This document shows positions 44,324 to 52,516 of a stretch of 64,000 bases of DNA, in pieces. A program made the position numbers and the translations under genes. This DNA is from Roseiarcus sp963726105 (lineage in GTDB: Bacteria > Pseudomonadota > Alphaproteobacteria > Rhizobiales > Beijerinckiaceae). The first letter of the stretch is position 1. Each line of letters opens with the position of its first letter. Location: positions 124,001 through 188,000 of the forward strand of contig CAVSBJ010000006.1 of the NCBI GenBank assembly GCA_963726105.1, read 5' to 3'. The notes under the pieces are model-generated. The model was not told where the DNA came from. It did no database searches and saw nothing but the letters and a program-made list of their open reading frames with translations.

Positions 44324-45539
44324 AGGCCTCTCCCATTTCTTGCCCTCCTTGCGCGCCGTCGCCGCGGCGGAAAGGCGCATAGCCCTCATAATGCGCGATC
44401 GCGCGCTCGACCGCCGTCCGCTCGTGTCCGAGATAGTCGGCGATCGCCCGGCCCAGGCGCGCATCGGCGAACTCGTGCGCCGAATAGGTGAGGGTCGGCC
44501 GGTAGCCGCGCGCGAGCTTGTGCTCGCCCTGAGCGCCAGCCTCGATGCGGCGCAATCCGCGCGAGAGCGCGAAGTCGATGGCCTGATAATAGCAGACCTC
44601 GAAATGCAGAAAGGGCCGGTGCTCGATCGCGCCCCAGTTGCGGCCGTAGAGCGCGTCGTCGCCGATGAAATTGATCGCGCCGGCGATATACCGTCCGGCG
44701 CGTCGCGCCATCACCAGGAGCACGCGGTCGGCGAGGGTCGAGCCGATCAGTTCGAAGAAGGCGCGGGTGAGGTACGGGCGCCCCCATTTTCGCGAGCCCG
44801 TATGCATGTAGAACTTGAAGAAGGCGTCCCAGTGCTCGGGTCGAATCGCCGAACCGGTCAGCGGCTCGATCGTGACCTCGCCGTCCAGGGCGTCGCGCCG
44901 CTCGCGCCTGATCGCCTTGCGCTTGCGCGAGGCGAGCGCGCCCAGGAAATCGTCGAAATTCGAATAGCCGTCGCAAAAGAAATGGAACTGCTCGCCATTG
45001 CGGACCAGAAAGCCGGCTTTGGACAGGCGGTCCGTGTCTCCGAGCGTCGGGAAGGTGACGTGGATCGACGACGTCTTGGTCTGTTTGCGCAATTGGCCGA
45101 GCGCCCCGATCAGCGCCTCGCGCGCCCCCTCGGGCGCATCGGCGGCGACGAGGAGCCGGCGTCCGGTCACCGGCGTGAACGGCACCGCCACCTGGAGCTT
45201 CGGATAATAATCGCCGCCCGCGCGCTCGTAGGCGTCGGCCCAGGCATGGTCGAAGACGTATTCGCCCTGACTGTGGCTCTTGAGATAGCAGGCCGCGGCG
45301 GCGACCATGCGCCCGCTTGCGTCTTCAACCGTCAGATGCGCCGGCGTCCAGCCGGAGCGGCCGCCGACCGATCCCGAAGCCTCGAGCGCATGCAGAAAGG
45401 CGTGGGTGAGGAACGGGTTGAACCGTTCGCCCTCGGCCTCTTCATACGAGCGCGCGAGCGGATTGGCGCAGGCGTCCCAGGCCGCTGCGTCAAGGGTGGC
45501 GATGGACGGGACAACGCGCGCGGTGAAACTCGAGGACAT
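44307..45539 (-). CDS. FemAB/GNAT-like acyltransferase (PF04339-type)
   Basis: 410 residues of the bacterial 'peptidogalycan biosynthesis'/DUF482 group: NPFLTHAFLHALEASGSVGG, WTPAHLTVEDASGRMVAAA, YVFDHAWADAYERAGGDYYPKLQ, RRERRDALDGEVTIEPLTG, GRPYLTRAFFELIG and EAGAQGEHKLARGYRPTLTYS. The fold is of the GNAT/Fem type; the acceptor is unknown. It probably forms a two-gene operon with the HIT gene. Confidence 0.88.
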   Translation of the reverse strand: MSSSFTARVVPSIATLDAAAWDACANPLARSYEEAEGERFNPFLTHAFLHALEASGSVGGRSGWTPAHLTVEDASGRMVAAAACYLKSHSQGEYVFDHAWADAYERAGGDYYPKLQVAVPFTPVTGRRLLVAADAPEGAREALIGALGQLRKQTKTSSIHVTFPTLGDTDRLSKAGFLVRNGEQFHFFCDGYSNFDDFLGALASRKRKAIRRERRDALDGEVTIEPLTGSAIRPEHWDAFFKFYMHTGSRKWGRPYLTRAFFELIGSTLADRVLLVMARRAGRYIAGAINFIGDDALYGRNWGAIEHRPFLHFEVCYYQAIDFALSRGLRRIEAGAQGEHKLARGYRPTLTYSAHEFADARLGRAIADYLGHERTAVERAIAHYEGYAPFRRGDGAQGGQEMGEAFDAEV

Positions 45540-45703
45540 GGGGCTTCAGGCGATCCAATCTGGCGGGATCCGCGCATCCTAGCACGTATGGCGCCGTTTT
45601 CGTGGTGAAGGGCCTCAAACCTCGGGTGAGGCGCGCAGCGCCCCGGAGCCGCAACCGACGCGAGCGGGCGGGCGCCGATTCTTGTCGCACCGCTCGTTAA
45701 GGG

Positions 45704-45746
45704 AGCGCCATAAAGGCGTCGGAAAGAAGCGCCATAATGGCGTCGG
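45704..45746. repeat. Two direct repeats with an inner palindrome, upstream of a small ORF
   Basis: AGCGCCATAAAGGCGTCGG (45704-45722) and AGCGCCATAATGGCGTCGG (45728-45746) differ at one base and are spaced 24 bases apart, about two helical turns. The second copy contains the palindrome CGCCAT-A-ATGGCG; the first is a near palindrome. Such spacing suits cooperative binding of a dimeric regulator, but no binding is known. Confidence 0.8.
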
Positions 45747-45780
45747 GAGAGGAAACACGGAGCTTGGAAGGACGCCTGCG

Positions 45781-46056
45781 ATGGCGAGGGAGGCGCAACG
45801 CGACCTCTATCAGGCGGTCAAGGCGCATGCATTCGAATTAAAAATTAAACGAGGCGCCGCGTCGGGTCTCGATCTGGAGGTCCTGGATCGCCGGATCGAG
45901 GCCGCTCAGCGGCTCTTAGAATGGCTCGCGCAAGCTCTTGAGCCTCAACCTCGGGCTTTCCCAGCTGCTCAAACGCCGCCACCATCAAGCTCTCCAGCTG
46001 ATCGGGATCAAATTCCGCCATCGGCGCCCGATCCTCCAGACACGCCCGTGAAATAG
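45781..46056 (+). CDS. Small hypothetical protein
   Basis: 91 residues from the ATG at 45781, preceded by GGAAGGA. The first half is helical and charged (MAREAQRDLYQAVKAHAF, VLDRRIEAAQRLLEWLAQAL) with coding-like third-position GC. The second half is Pro/Ser-rich with poor third-position GC and lies antisense to the small ORF on the other strand, so the true end may be degenerate. The repeats at 45704-45746 lie in its leader. Not recognised. Confidence 0.4.
   Translation: MAREAQRDLYQAVKAHAFELKIKRGAASGLDLEVLDRRIEAAQRLLEWLAQALEPQPRAFPAAQTPPPSSSPADRDQIPPSAPDPPDTPVK
45845..46021 (-). CDS. Small hypothetical protein, antisense to the previous gene
   Basis: 58 residues from the ATG at 46021 (MAEFDPDQLESLMVAAFEQLG), with a good GGAGGATC upstream. 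The acidic N-terminal helix looks genuine and has high third-position GC; the tail is antisense to the plus-strand ORF and Pro/Arg-rich. It follows the ribbon-helix-helix gene on the same strand with 85 bases between, so the two could be a pair (antitoxin-like or regulator plus partner), though no toxin family is recognised. Confidence 0.4.
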   Translation of the reverse strand: MAEFDPDQLESLMVAAFEQLGKPEVEAQELARAILRAAERPRSGDPGPPDRDPTRRLV

Positions 46057-46106
46057 TGTTCAAAGGCGGGTGCTAGGACCGGACCGGCTCCTGCACGGCA
46101 GCCTTT

Positions 46107-46340
46107 TCAGGGCTTTTTATCCCCGACCGCGTCCATATCGCCGATCACGCCGAAATCGGCCGATTTCATCTTCCCGTCCGAAACGTCAAAGCCCTCCGCC
46201 GCCAAACCACGGCGCAACAATTCGCGCACCGCGGCGGCGCGGCTCGGCATATGACGACTGAATCGCCACCGATCGAGAGCGGTAAACTCCTCTGACGTCA
46301 GCATGATCTGCAGACGCTCACCGCGAGGCTCCGGCGACAT
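46107..46340 (-). CDS. Ribbon-helix-helix DNA-binding protein
   Basis: 77 residues. The MetJ/Arc/CopG-type fold is visible: strand GERLQIMLTSEE, helix FTALDRWRFSRH and helix PSRAAAVRELLRRGLAAEG. A strong AGGAG lies before the ATG. RHH proteins often regulate their own promoter or act as antitoxins. The palindrome TGACGTCA 33 bases upstream could be its operator. Target not known. Confidence 0.75.
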   Translation of the reverse strand: MSPEPRGERLQIMLTSEEFTALDRWRFSRHMPSRAAAVRELLRRGLAAEGFDVSDGKMKSADFGVIGDMDAVGDKKP

Positions 46341-46372
46341 GGACAGGCTCCTTTCAGCTTTGTTTGCTCATG

Positions 46373-46408
46373 TGACGTCATTTACTCATAGTTAGGTCTT
46401 TTTGTCAA
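46373..46408 (-). promoter_or_regulatory. Putative promoter/operator of the RHH gene
   Basis: On the minus strand an exact TTGACA (46408-46403) lies about 60 bases before the start codon, with a weak -10 (GTAAAT) 17 bases on. Between it and the gene is the 8-bp palindrome TGACGTCA (46373-46380). The stretch is clearly AT-richer than its surroundings. The assignment is by pattern only. Confidence 0.4.
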
Positions 46409-46545
46409 GTGGGGAGGATGAGTCGTTACCCAATGTATAGCCAACTGTTTAGGCGGCGCATAATGATGCAATTCCGCGCTATACTTAGGTTAATCAATAG
46501 ATAACTCTTGCCAGAGGCCGAGCTTTGTTGTAGCTGCAAAACGAA

Positions 46546-47217
46546 ATGGTGATTGCCATGTTATCCCTAGCCGAAGCAGATGTTTCGACCAGTGAGCGTT
46601 CTCATTTCTATCGAAAAGAGGCCGAGCACCGGATTGCAAATAGTCTGCAGCTCATCAGCGCCCTGGTTCGCCAACGGGCGAGAAGCGGCGATGTCTCGGA
46701 CCCGCAGACGTTTCTTCTCGAAATCGCCGACCGCATAGAAACAGTTGGAAAACTTCACCGTTTCTTGGGCGAGTCGACGAGCGGGACAGTCCAGCTCCGC
46801 AAATATCTGGAAGAGATTTGTAATCGCCTGAGGGGCGCTCTCACGCCGGCCGCGACATCATTTTCTTTTGACGGTCCGGCGGATTGTCACGCGCCGGCAA
46901 AAACTGCGTTGTCGCTCGGGCTCATCACCGCGGAGCTCATCTCCAATTCGTTGAAATACGCCCATCCGGCCGGTCTGCCGACCAGGATCTCGCTCTCCTG
47001 CAGCTGCGAGGAGGAGGGGCGCCTCATGATCGCTTATGAGGACGACGGGGTCGGATTTCCCGAGGGCTTCGACCTTAACGAGACCGGCCACATGGGGATG
47101 AACTTCATCCGCCTTCTCAGTACGGGCCTCGGCGGCCACCATGAATGGCATAGCGATTCGCTCGGAATTCGCTTTGAGATTGTCCTCCCCCTAGGCATAG
47201 CACCCTCTGGCTCATAA
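46546..47217 (+). CDS. Orphan sensor histidine kinase, HisKA_2/HWE type without sensor domain
   Basis: 223 residues. The phospho-acceptor helix is FYRKEAEHRIANSLQLISAL (His in EHR), as in HisKA_2 kinases. The ATPase domain has the N box ITAELISNSLKYA, G1 box YEDDGVGFPEGF and G2-like GHMGMNFIRLL. No membrane or PAS segment precedes it, so signal input must come from a partner protein. Two single-domain response regulators converge on it. The ATG at 46558 is an alternative start. Confidence 0.88.
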   Translation: MVIAMLSLAEADVSTSERSHFYRKEAEHRIANSLQLISALVRQRARSGDVSDPQTFLLEIADRIETVGKLHRFLGESTSGTVQLRKYLEEICNRLRGALTPAATSFSFDGPADCHAPAKTALSLGLITAELISNSLKYAHPAGLPTRISLSCSCEEEGRLMIAYEDDGVGFPEGFDLNETGHMGMNFIRLLSTGLGGHHEWHSDSLGIRFEIVLPLGIAPSGS

Positions 47218-47287
47218 CCATCAGCTTGCGCCGGCGACCCGCGCCGACGCCGGGGCGTGACGGCTTCTGGTTATACGGGTGTCAGCT

Positions 47288-47680
47288 CTATGCGACCGCG
47301 CCTCTGTCACGGCGCGCGAGAGCCTGGCGGATATGGTCCAGCACGAGAAGATGATCGTAAGGTTTGGCGAGCGCCGGACCGTCCTTGCAGATGGTTGCGG
47401 CGCGATCGACGGCTTTTTCGATCGACCCCGCCAGAATCACTTCTGCGGGGTGATTATGCTCCTTGATCCAGCGCCTTAGCGCAAAGCCGCTTCCTTCGGT
47501 GGCCATGTCGGCCAGCACAACGTCAATTTGTAAATCTGGCGTCGTCAATGCGCGCCTGGCTTCGTCGCCGTTCGACGCCTCGAAAACAGTGAAGCCGCAT
47601 TCGCGCAGATACTCGGCCAAGGGATGGCGAACGGTAATGTCCCCTTCGACGAGAAGGACGACGGGAGAAGACGAGGTCAT
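47288..47680 (-). CDS. Single-domain response regulator
   Basis: 130-residue REC domain with no output domain. The acidic pocket is LLVEGD (Glu, Asp), the phospho-acceptor Asp is in VVLADMAT, and the conserved Lys is in LAKPYD; the usual switch Thr/Ser reads ILAGSI, a partial loss. It overlaps the next response regulator by 4 bases and is read just after it. Convergent with the histidine kinase, a likely partner in a phosphorelay. Confidence 0.85.
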   Translation of the reverse strand: MTSSSPVVLLVEGDITVRHPLAEYLRECGFTVFEASNGDEARRALTTPDLQIDVVLADMATEGSGFALRRWIKEHNHPAEVILAGSIEKAVDRAATICKDGPALAKPYDHLLVLDHIRQALARRDRGAVA

Positions 47681-48084
47681 CGTTCGCCCTCTTGTTGTCG
47701 CCTGCTGGTGACCCGCTCAACCAGGGCGGTCGCGGTTTCAAACAGGTCGTAGGGCTTCGCGATAACGGGTTCCGGCCATTTCCGATCATTGAAATAGCCG
47801 GACGTGACGACGACGATGACGAACGGATAGTCCTGCGTGATACGGGCCGCGAGCTGAGCGCCAGTCATCGACCCCGGCATGAAATGGTCGGTGAAAACCA
47901 GGTCGACCGATCCCCCAGCGGTCAGATATTGCCAAGCCTCATCGGCTGACGCGGCCTCGACGACGGATACGCCGAGCTCGCGAAGCGCTTCGGCCATCGT
48001 GAATCGAATAAGCGGCTCGTCTTCCACCACAAGCATCCTCGGCGCGCCCATTCTCGGCGCGGTCTCGACTTTCGATTGCGGCAT
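47677..48084 (-). CDS. Single-domain response regulator
   Basis: 135-residue REC domain: MLVVEDEPLIRFTMAEALREL (acidic pocket), phospho-Asp in LVFTDHFMPGSMTG, switch Thr in VVVTSGYF and Lys in IAKPYDLFE. All key residues are intact, unlike in its downstream partner. The pair is translationally coupled. As they lack DNA-binding parts, they probably act through protein contacts or as a phosphate sink for the nearby kinase. Confidence 0.9.
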   Translation of the reverse strand: MPQSKVETAPRMGAPRMLVVEDEPLIRFTMAEALRELGVSVVEAASADEAWQYLTAGGSVDLVFTDHFMPGSMTGAQLAARITQDYPFVIVVVTSGYFNDRKWPEPVIAKPYDLFETATALVERVTSRRQQEGER

Positions 48085-48265
48085 CCGTCAGCGCCCAGCC
48101 CCGTTTCCTGAAACGCGGGACGAGGGCCAACGCGCGGCACGACAAACGGTTCCGCTTCTCATGCGCCTGCAGTTTGACTCAGAGGACAGGGAACGGACGT
48201 CCCGCCCCCATGAGCGGCGGCCAGCGCCGGCATGCAGCCTGCTGGCGTCCCGTGGGATTCTGGCC

Positions 48266-48293
48266 AAAAAAAAAGCCGCCCCGGCCGGGCGGC
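48266..48293 (-). terminator. Rho-independent terminator of the csbD-like gene
   Basis: On the minus strand a 7-bp stem GCCGCCC/GGGCGGC with a 5-base loop runs into nine T. It lies 29 bases after the CsbD stop. Confidence 0.9.
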
Positions 48294-48321
48294 TCCTTTC
48301 GATCGAACGGTTGAGAAGCCG

Positions 48322-48537
48322 TCATAGATTCTTGTTGATGGCGTTCGCGGCTTTGTTCGCGCCATCCTTGACCGCGTTCTTGGCGTCGCCAACGGCCCTT
48401 TGCGCGTCGCCCTTCACTTCCTGGGCGGCGCCTTCGCCCTTTAACTTCTCCGAGCCGACAACGCTGCCGACGCCCTGCTTCGCTTTGCCCATCGCCTCGT
48501 TGGCGATGCCGGAAATCTTGTCGGTCGTGCCACTCAT
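48322..48537 (-). CDS. CsbD family stress protein
   Basis: 71-residue hydrophilic protein: MSGTTDKISGIANEAMGKAKQ, VGSEKLKGEGAAQEVKGDAQRA, then an amphipathic Ala/Lys/Asn tail. CsbD-like proteins accumulate under general stress in many bacteria; the molecular role is unknown. It has its own terminator. The nearby rpoH makes heat or stress control plausible, but I see no matching promoter. Confidence 0.92.
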   Translation of the reverse strand: MSGTTDKISGIANEAMGKAKQGVGSVVGSEKLKGEGAAQEVKGDAQRAVGDAKNAVKDGANKAANAINKNL

Positions 48538-48726
48538 GATGAAAACTCCTGATGGCGGCCGAGAACGGCGCGCTCAATTGTCAACGCGCGAGCCACAAAG
48601 CCGTTCCCCTGAAGCCGCGATTTCCCGGTTCGTGCTCGAAAGCCGATGGCCAATCCGGTCTGAACGCAGCACCGACGGCGGCTGACGACGGCCCCGGGCT
48701 TGCTTGGCGCCGAGCCCGTGAGGCGG

Positions 48727-50217
48727 CTAGTCCGGCGCCTTGCCAAACGGGATGCCGTTGACCTTGATGGAGCGTTCGGCGTCGAGCTCCACGAGCCAGC
48801 TCAAGCTCCCGTCGGTTTCGCTCTTGGCGAGCCCCTTGGCCAGCGCCAGGCCCGGCATGGCCCTGGCCGAGATGTCGGGGCCCAGGCCTTTGACCGCCGC
48901 CATCGTCTTGTCGAAGCTGCGCGCGTGGATCGTGATCGCCGCCGTCGGCTTGCTGTGGTCGAGGCGGATCAAGCCGGCGAAGTCCGCGTCGACCGCCGGC
49001 GCGACCACATGCGAGGGGGCGAACTCGATCTGGACGGGACCCGAACTGATGAAGGCCGCCTCGACCTTCTCCGCGTTGTCATCGGAGAGGAGGGGGCCCT
49101 CGCCCTCAAGGCTCAGGTCGGAGATCCACTCGTTGGCGGCCGCGGTGATGTCGATGCCCTTGAGCGTCGCCGCGACGTCGATCTTCGACGGCGTGAGGGC
49201 GCCAGCGTTGGGAGGAAAGAGGCCGACCGGCAGGCTCAGGCCGTCGGCTGAAAGGCTGAGGTTGATCGCGCTCTGCGGCCCCGCGTTGGCCGCGCCGAAC
49301 TGATACTTGAAATCCCCCAGCGCGATCGCGCCGAGCGAAGCGGTGATGACGGTCTTCTGCGCCTCGATCCCCTCGTCAAGCTTGAGGCCGGGCGCCGCCA
49401 GCTCCTTGAGCAGGCCCTTGAGCTCCGCTTCATGGGCGGCGAGGTCGGCTCGCGCGGGATGAGCCGCGAGCAGGCCCCAGAGATCGAACGCCTTGCGGCT
49501 CTTGAAGCCCTCGACGCCAAGGCTGATCAGCGCTTTGTCCGCCCTGCCGCTGAAATTGATCGGGGCGGCGGCGTCGCCTTCCCCTTCGCCGCTTCCGACC
49601 GCCTTGAGACCGAGCTCGGCGATGTCTTCCTTCACCTGCGTCGACACCGACCCGTCGCCGGCCACCTGGGTCGCGATCGTCTCCTGAACCGGTCCGAGAT
49701 CGACCGTCTCGGTGATCTTCGGGTTCTGGATCTGGAAGGTTCCTTTGTCCAGATTCGCGGAGCCCGAGAGGAGCCAGGCGATGGCCGGGCTGATCAGCGC
49801 GCTCGAACGAAAGTTGGTGAGTTCGATGGCGCCGGTCGCGTCCTTGGAATGAAAGCCGATACGGGGAAGCGAGTCCATGCCGACCCGCCAATTGCCGTCG
49901 TCCTGCTCGACCGCCTGGTAGGTGATGACCGCCGGATCATAAGTGACGCCCGTCTCGGCGAGAAGCGCGTTGAGCGCGCTGAGGTCGGCTGAAACCAGAT
50001 AGTGCGAGCCGTCCGGCTTCACCGTCACAAGCGGCGTGGCGCCAGCCTGCGCGGCAGGCAGATATTTTGCGATCAGGGCCTTCAGCGCCTCGGCGCCCTC
50101 GGGCGTCGCCGGCTTGTCGGCGGCGAGCGCGGGAAACCCCCACAGAAGCGCCGCGGCCAGCGACAAAGGCGCAAGGCGGCAGCGCGATCGGCCCGGGCGA
50201 AATGGGGTGGGGGGCAT
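48727..50217 (-). CDS. Exported protein of unknown function, DUF2125-like
   Basis: 496 residues with a signal peptide (RCRLAPLSLAAALLWGFPALAA) and a long beta-rich body: LSALNALLAETGVTYDPAVITYQ, GMDSLPRIGFHSKDATGAIELTNF, FQIQNPKITETVDLGPVQETIA, GIDITAAANEWISDLSLEGEGPLL. The overall look matches DUF2125 proteins of alphaproteobacteria, which are periplasmic and uncharacterised; this is a weak family call. The ATG at 50217 is at the signal peptide; the longer frame upstream is not conserved. Confidence 0.65.
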   Translation of the reverse strand: MPPTPFRPGRSRCRLAPLSLAAALLWGFPALAADKPATPEGAEALKALIAKYLPAAQAGATPLVTVKPDGSHYLVSADLSALNALLAETGVTYDPAVITYQAVEQDDGNWRVGMDSLPRIGFHSKDATGAIELTNFRSSALISPAIAWLLSGSANLDKGTFQIQNPKITETVDLGPVQETIATQVAGDGSVSTQVKEDIAELGLKAVGSGEGEGDAAAPINFSGRADKALISLGVEGFKSRKAFDLWGLLAAHPARADLAAHEAELKGLLKELAAPGLKLDEGIEAQKTVITASLGAIALGDFKYQFGAANAGPQSAINLSLSADGLSLPVGLFPPNAGALTPSKIDVAATLKGIDITAAANEWISDLSLEGEGPLLSDDNAEKVEAAFISSGPVQIEFAPSHVVAPAVDADFAGLIRLDHSKPTAAITIHARSFDKTMAAVKGLGPDISARAMPGLALAKGLAKSETDGSLSWLVELDAERSIKVNGIPFGKAPD

Positions 50218-50331
50218 GGGGCGGCCTGTTCGGTTCAGCGAGGTCAATCCGAGTCTTAACGCCCAGCCTATTTCAGATTCTTCGCCGCCGCGCGACAATT
50301 TCCACGAGCAGCGACCGCCGGGCGAGACGCG

Positions 50332-51246
50332 TTAACCGCGCGTCACCGCCGGCAATGGCGGGGGCAGGCGATTTTTCGGCGCTTGCGCCTTGGCGACCCC
50401 GGCCTTGACCGCCTGTTGCACCTTCTCGAAGGCGCGCACCTCGATTTGCCGCACGCGCTCGCGCGACACGTCGAATTCGGCCGAGAGCTCCTCGAGCGTG
50501 ATCGGGTCGTCAGCCAGCCGGCGGGCCTCGAAGATGCGCCGCTCGCGGGGATTGAGCACGCTCAACGCGCCGCGCAGCGCATCCATGCGAACGTCCAATT
50601 CCTCACGGTCGGCGAGCAGCGTTTCCTGATCCACGGCGTCGTCGACCAGCCAGTCCTGCCACTCGCCCTCGCCGCCTTCGCGCAGCGGCGCATTGAGGGA
50701 GGCGTCGCCGCCGAGGCGGCGGTTCATGTCGATCACGTCCTGCTTGCCGACGCCAAGCCGCTTCGAGATCGTCTCGACCTGGTCGTCGCGCAGATCGCCC
50801 TCGTCGAGCGCGGAGATCCGGCTCTTCGCCTTGCGCAGGTTGAAGAACAGCTTCTTCTGGCTCGCCGTCGTGCCCATCTTCACGAGCGACCATGAGCGCA
50901 GGATGTATTCCTGGATCGATGCGCGAATCCACCACATGGCGTAAGTCGCGAGCTTGAAGCCCTTGTCCGGCTCGAAGCGCTTGACCGCCTGCATGAGACC
51001 GACGTTGCCCTCGGAAATGACCTCGCCGATGGGCAGGCCGTAGCCGCGATAACCCATGGCGATCTTGGCGACGAGGCGCAGATGCGAGGTGACGAGCTTG
51101 TGCGCCGCCTCACGATCCCCATGTTCCCGCCAGCGCTTGGCGAGCATGAATTCCTCCTGCGGCTCCAGCATCGGGAACCGCTTGATCTCTTGCAGGTACC
51201 GGGCAAGTCCGGATTCGCCCGCAATGATGGGAAGCGACGCGGCCAT
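50332..51246 (-). CDS. rpoH: RNA polymerase sigma-32 (heat-shock) factor
   Basis: 304 residues. Region 2: AKIAMGYRGYGLPIGEVISEGNVG and KGFKLATYAMWWIRASIQEYIL. The RpoH box QKKLFFNLR (residues 130-138) separates it from RpoD. Region 4: LNPRERRIFEARRL and ITLEELSAEFDVSRERVRQIEVRAFEKVQ. It directs transcription of chaperone and protease genes, and FtsH, also in this window, is the protease that degrades sigma-32 in E. coli. Alphaproteobacteria often have more than one RpoH. Confidence 0.95.
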   Translation of the reverse strand: MAASLPIIAGESGLARYLQEIKRFPMLEPQEEFMLAKRWREHGDREAAHKLVTSHLRLVAKIAMGYRGYGLPIGEVISEGNVGLMQAVKRFEPDKGFKLATYAMWWIRASIQEYILRSWSLVKMGTTASQKKLFFNLRKAKSRISALDEGDLRDDQVETISKRLGVGKQDVIDMNRRLGGDASLNAPLREGGEGEWQDWLVDDAVDQETLLADREELDVRMDALRGALSVLNPRERRIFEARRLADDPITLEELSAEFDVSRERVRQIEVRAFEKVQQAVKAGVAKAQAPKNRLPPPLPAVTRG

Positions 51247-51409
51247 GTTGTCCTCTGATTGGGAGCCCGGCCGTTGGCCGTCTCCTTCGGCGCCAGGGCC
51301 GGTTAGACATATTGTGGTCGAGCAAGCATGGCCGAAAGAGGGCCGCGCCTAGACAGTTATTCGCAGCGGATATCGAATTGTTTCAGTAGCGCTCGGCCGG
51401 ATCGACGCG

Positions 51410-52516
51410 TCAGGCCGCCCGCGTAGCTCGTAATGCTTTGAGCAACCTCACAAAATCTTTCGGCGGCTGGCTCTCGAAGCGGAGCGTCTCGCCGGTCGCC
51501 GGATGGTCGAACCCCAGGACGGAGGCGTGGAGCGCCTGTCGTCCGAGGGCCGTGAGCGCAGAGGCGGCCCGATCGCCGAGCAGGGCCGCCTTGGTCTTGA
51601 ACCCCGATCCATAGACCGAATCGCCTAACAGCGGATGACCGATCGAGGCCATATGGACCCGGATCTGATGCGTCCGGCCGGTCTCGAGCTGGCAAGCGAT
51701 CAGGCTCGCCGGGCTTAACGCTTCCTCGAGCCGCCAGTTGGTCGTGGCGCGCCGTCCCTTCTCCTCGCTTACGACCGCCATTTTCTCCCGATTGCGCGAG
51801 TCGCGGCCGATCGCAGCGGCGACCTTGCCCGCGGTCACGTCGAAGCCGCCCCAAACGAGCGCCAGATATTCGCGCTTCAAGGAGCCGCTGCGGCCGTGGT
51901 CGGCGAAGAGATCGGCAAGGCCCCGATGCGCGGCGTCCGTCTTGGCGACCACGAGGAGTCCGGACGTATCCTTGTCCAGCCGGTGCACGATCCCGGGTCG
52001 CTTGATCCCCCCGATTCCCGACAGGCTCGCCCCGCAATGGCGGATCAGCGCGTTGACCAGCGTGCCGGCCGCGTGGCCGGGCGCCGGATGAACGACGAGC
52101 CCGGCCGGCTTGTCGATGACGATCAGGTGGTCGTCCTCGTAGACCACGGCGAGCTGGATGTCCTCGCCGATCAGGGGCGATTCCTCCGCCGCCGGCGCCT
52201 CGAAGGCGATGCGCGCGCCCGCGGCGAGGCGCGTCGAAGGATCGCGCGCAACGCTTTCGTCGATCCTCACTTCGCCCGCCTCGATCAGCGCCTTGAGCCG
52301 GGTCCGCGACAGAGCGATACGCCGTGCGGCGGCGGCTTGACCGAGGAAACGGTCGAGCCGCTCGCCCGCGTCATCGGCTTCGACGTCGAAAACCTGCAGC
52401 CCGTCCGGCGCAACGAGCGGAGCGAGAGGCGCGGAGCGCGCCGCTGCGTCTTCCGGATCGGCGACAACGGGCTCGGTGTGACGGCTTTGGGCGCGCTGCT
52501 TGGCCTTGGTGTTCAC
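51410..52516 (-). CDS. rluD: RluD-type 23S rRNA pseudouridine synthase
   Basis: 368 residues. An N-terminal ~40-residue low-conservation tail precedes the S4 RNA-binding domain (ERLDRFLGQ, LKALIEAGEVRID). The RluA/D catalytic domain has the active-site Asp in HRLDKDTSGLLVVAKT, plus VVYEDDHLIVIDKPAGLVVHP and ETGRTHQIRVHMASIGHPLLGD. The start is a GTG at 52516, which overlaps the stop of the homocysteine methyltransferase gene by 4 bases. RluD modifies helix 69; that specificity is by similarity. Confidence 0.92.
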   Translation of the reverse strand: MNTKAKQRAQSRHTEPVVADPEDAAARSAPLAPLVAPDGLQVFDVEADDAGERLDRFLGQAAAARRIALSRTRLKALIEAGEVRIDESVARDPSTRLAAGARIAFEAPAAEESPLIGEDIQLAVVYEDDHLIVIDKPAGLVVHPAPGHAAGTLVNALIRHCGASLSGIGGIKRPGIVHRLDKDTSGLLVVAKTDAAHRGLADLFADHGRSGSLKREYLALVWGGFDVTAGKVAAAIGRDSRNREKMAVVSEEKGRRATTNWRLEEALSPASLIACQLETGRTHQIRVHMASIGHPLLGDSVYGSGFKTKAALLGDRAASALTALGRQALHASVLGFDHPATGETLRFESQPPKDFVRLLKALRATRAA

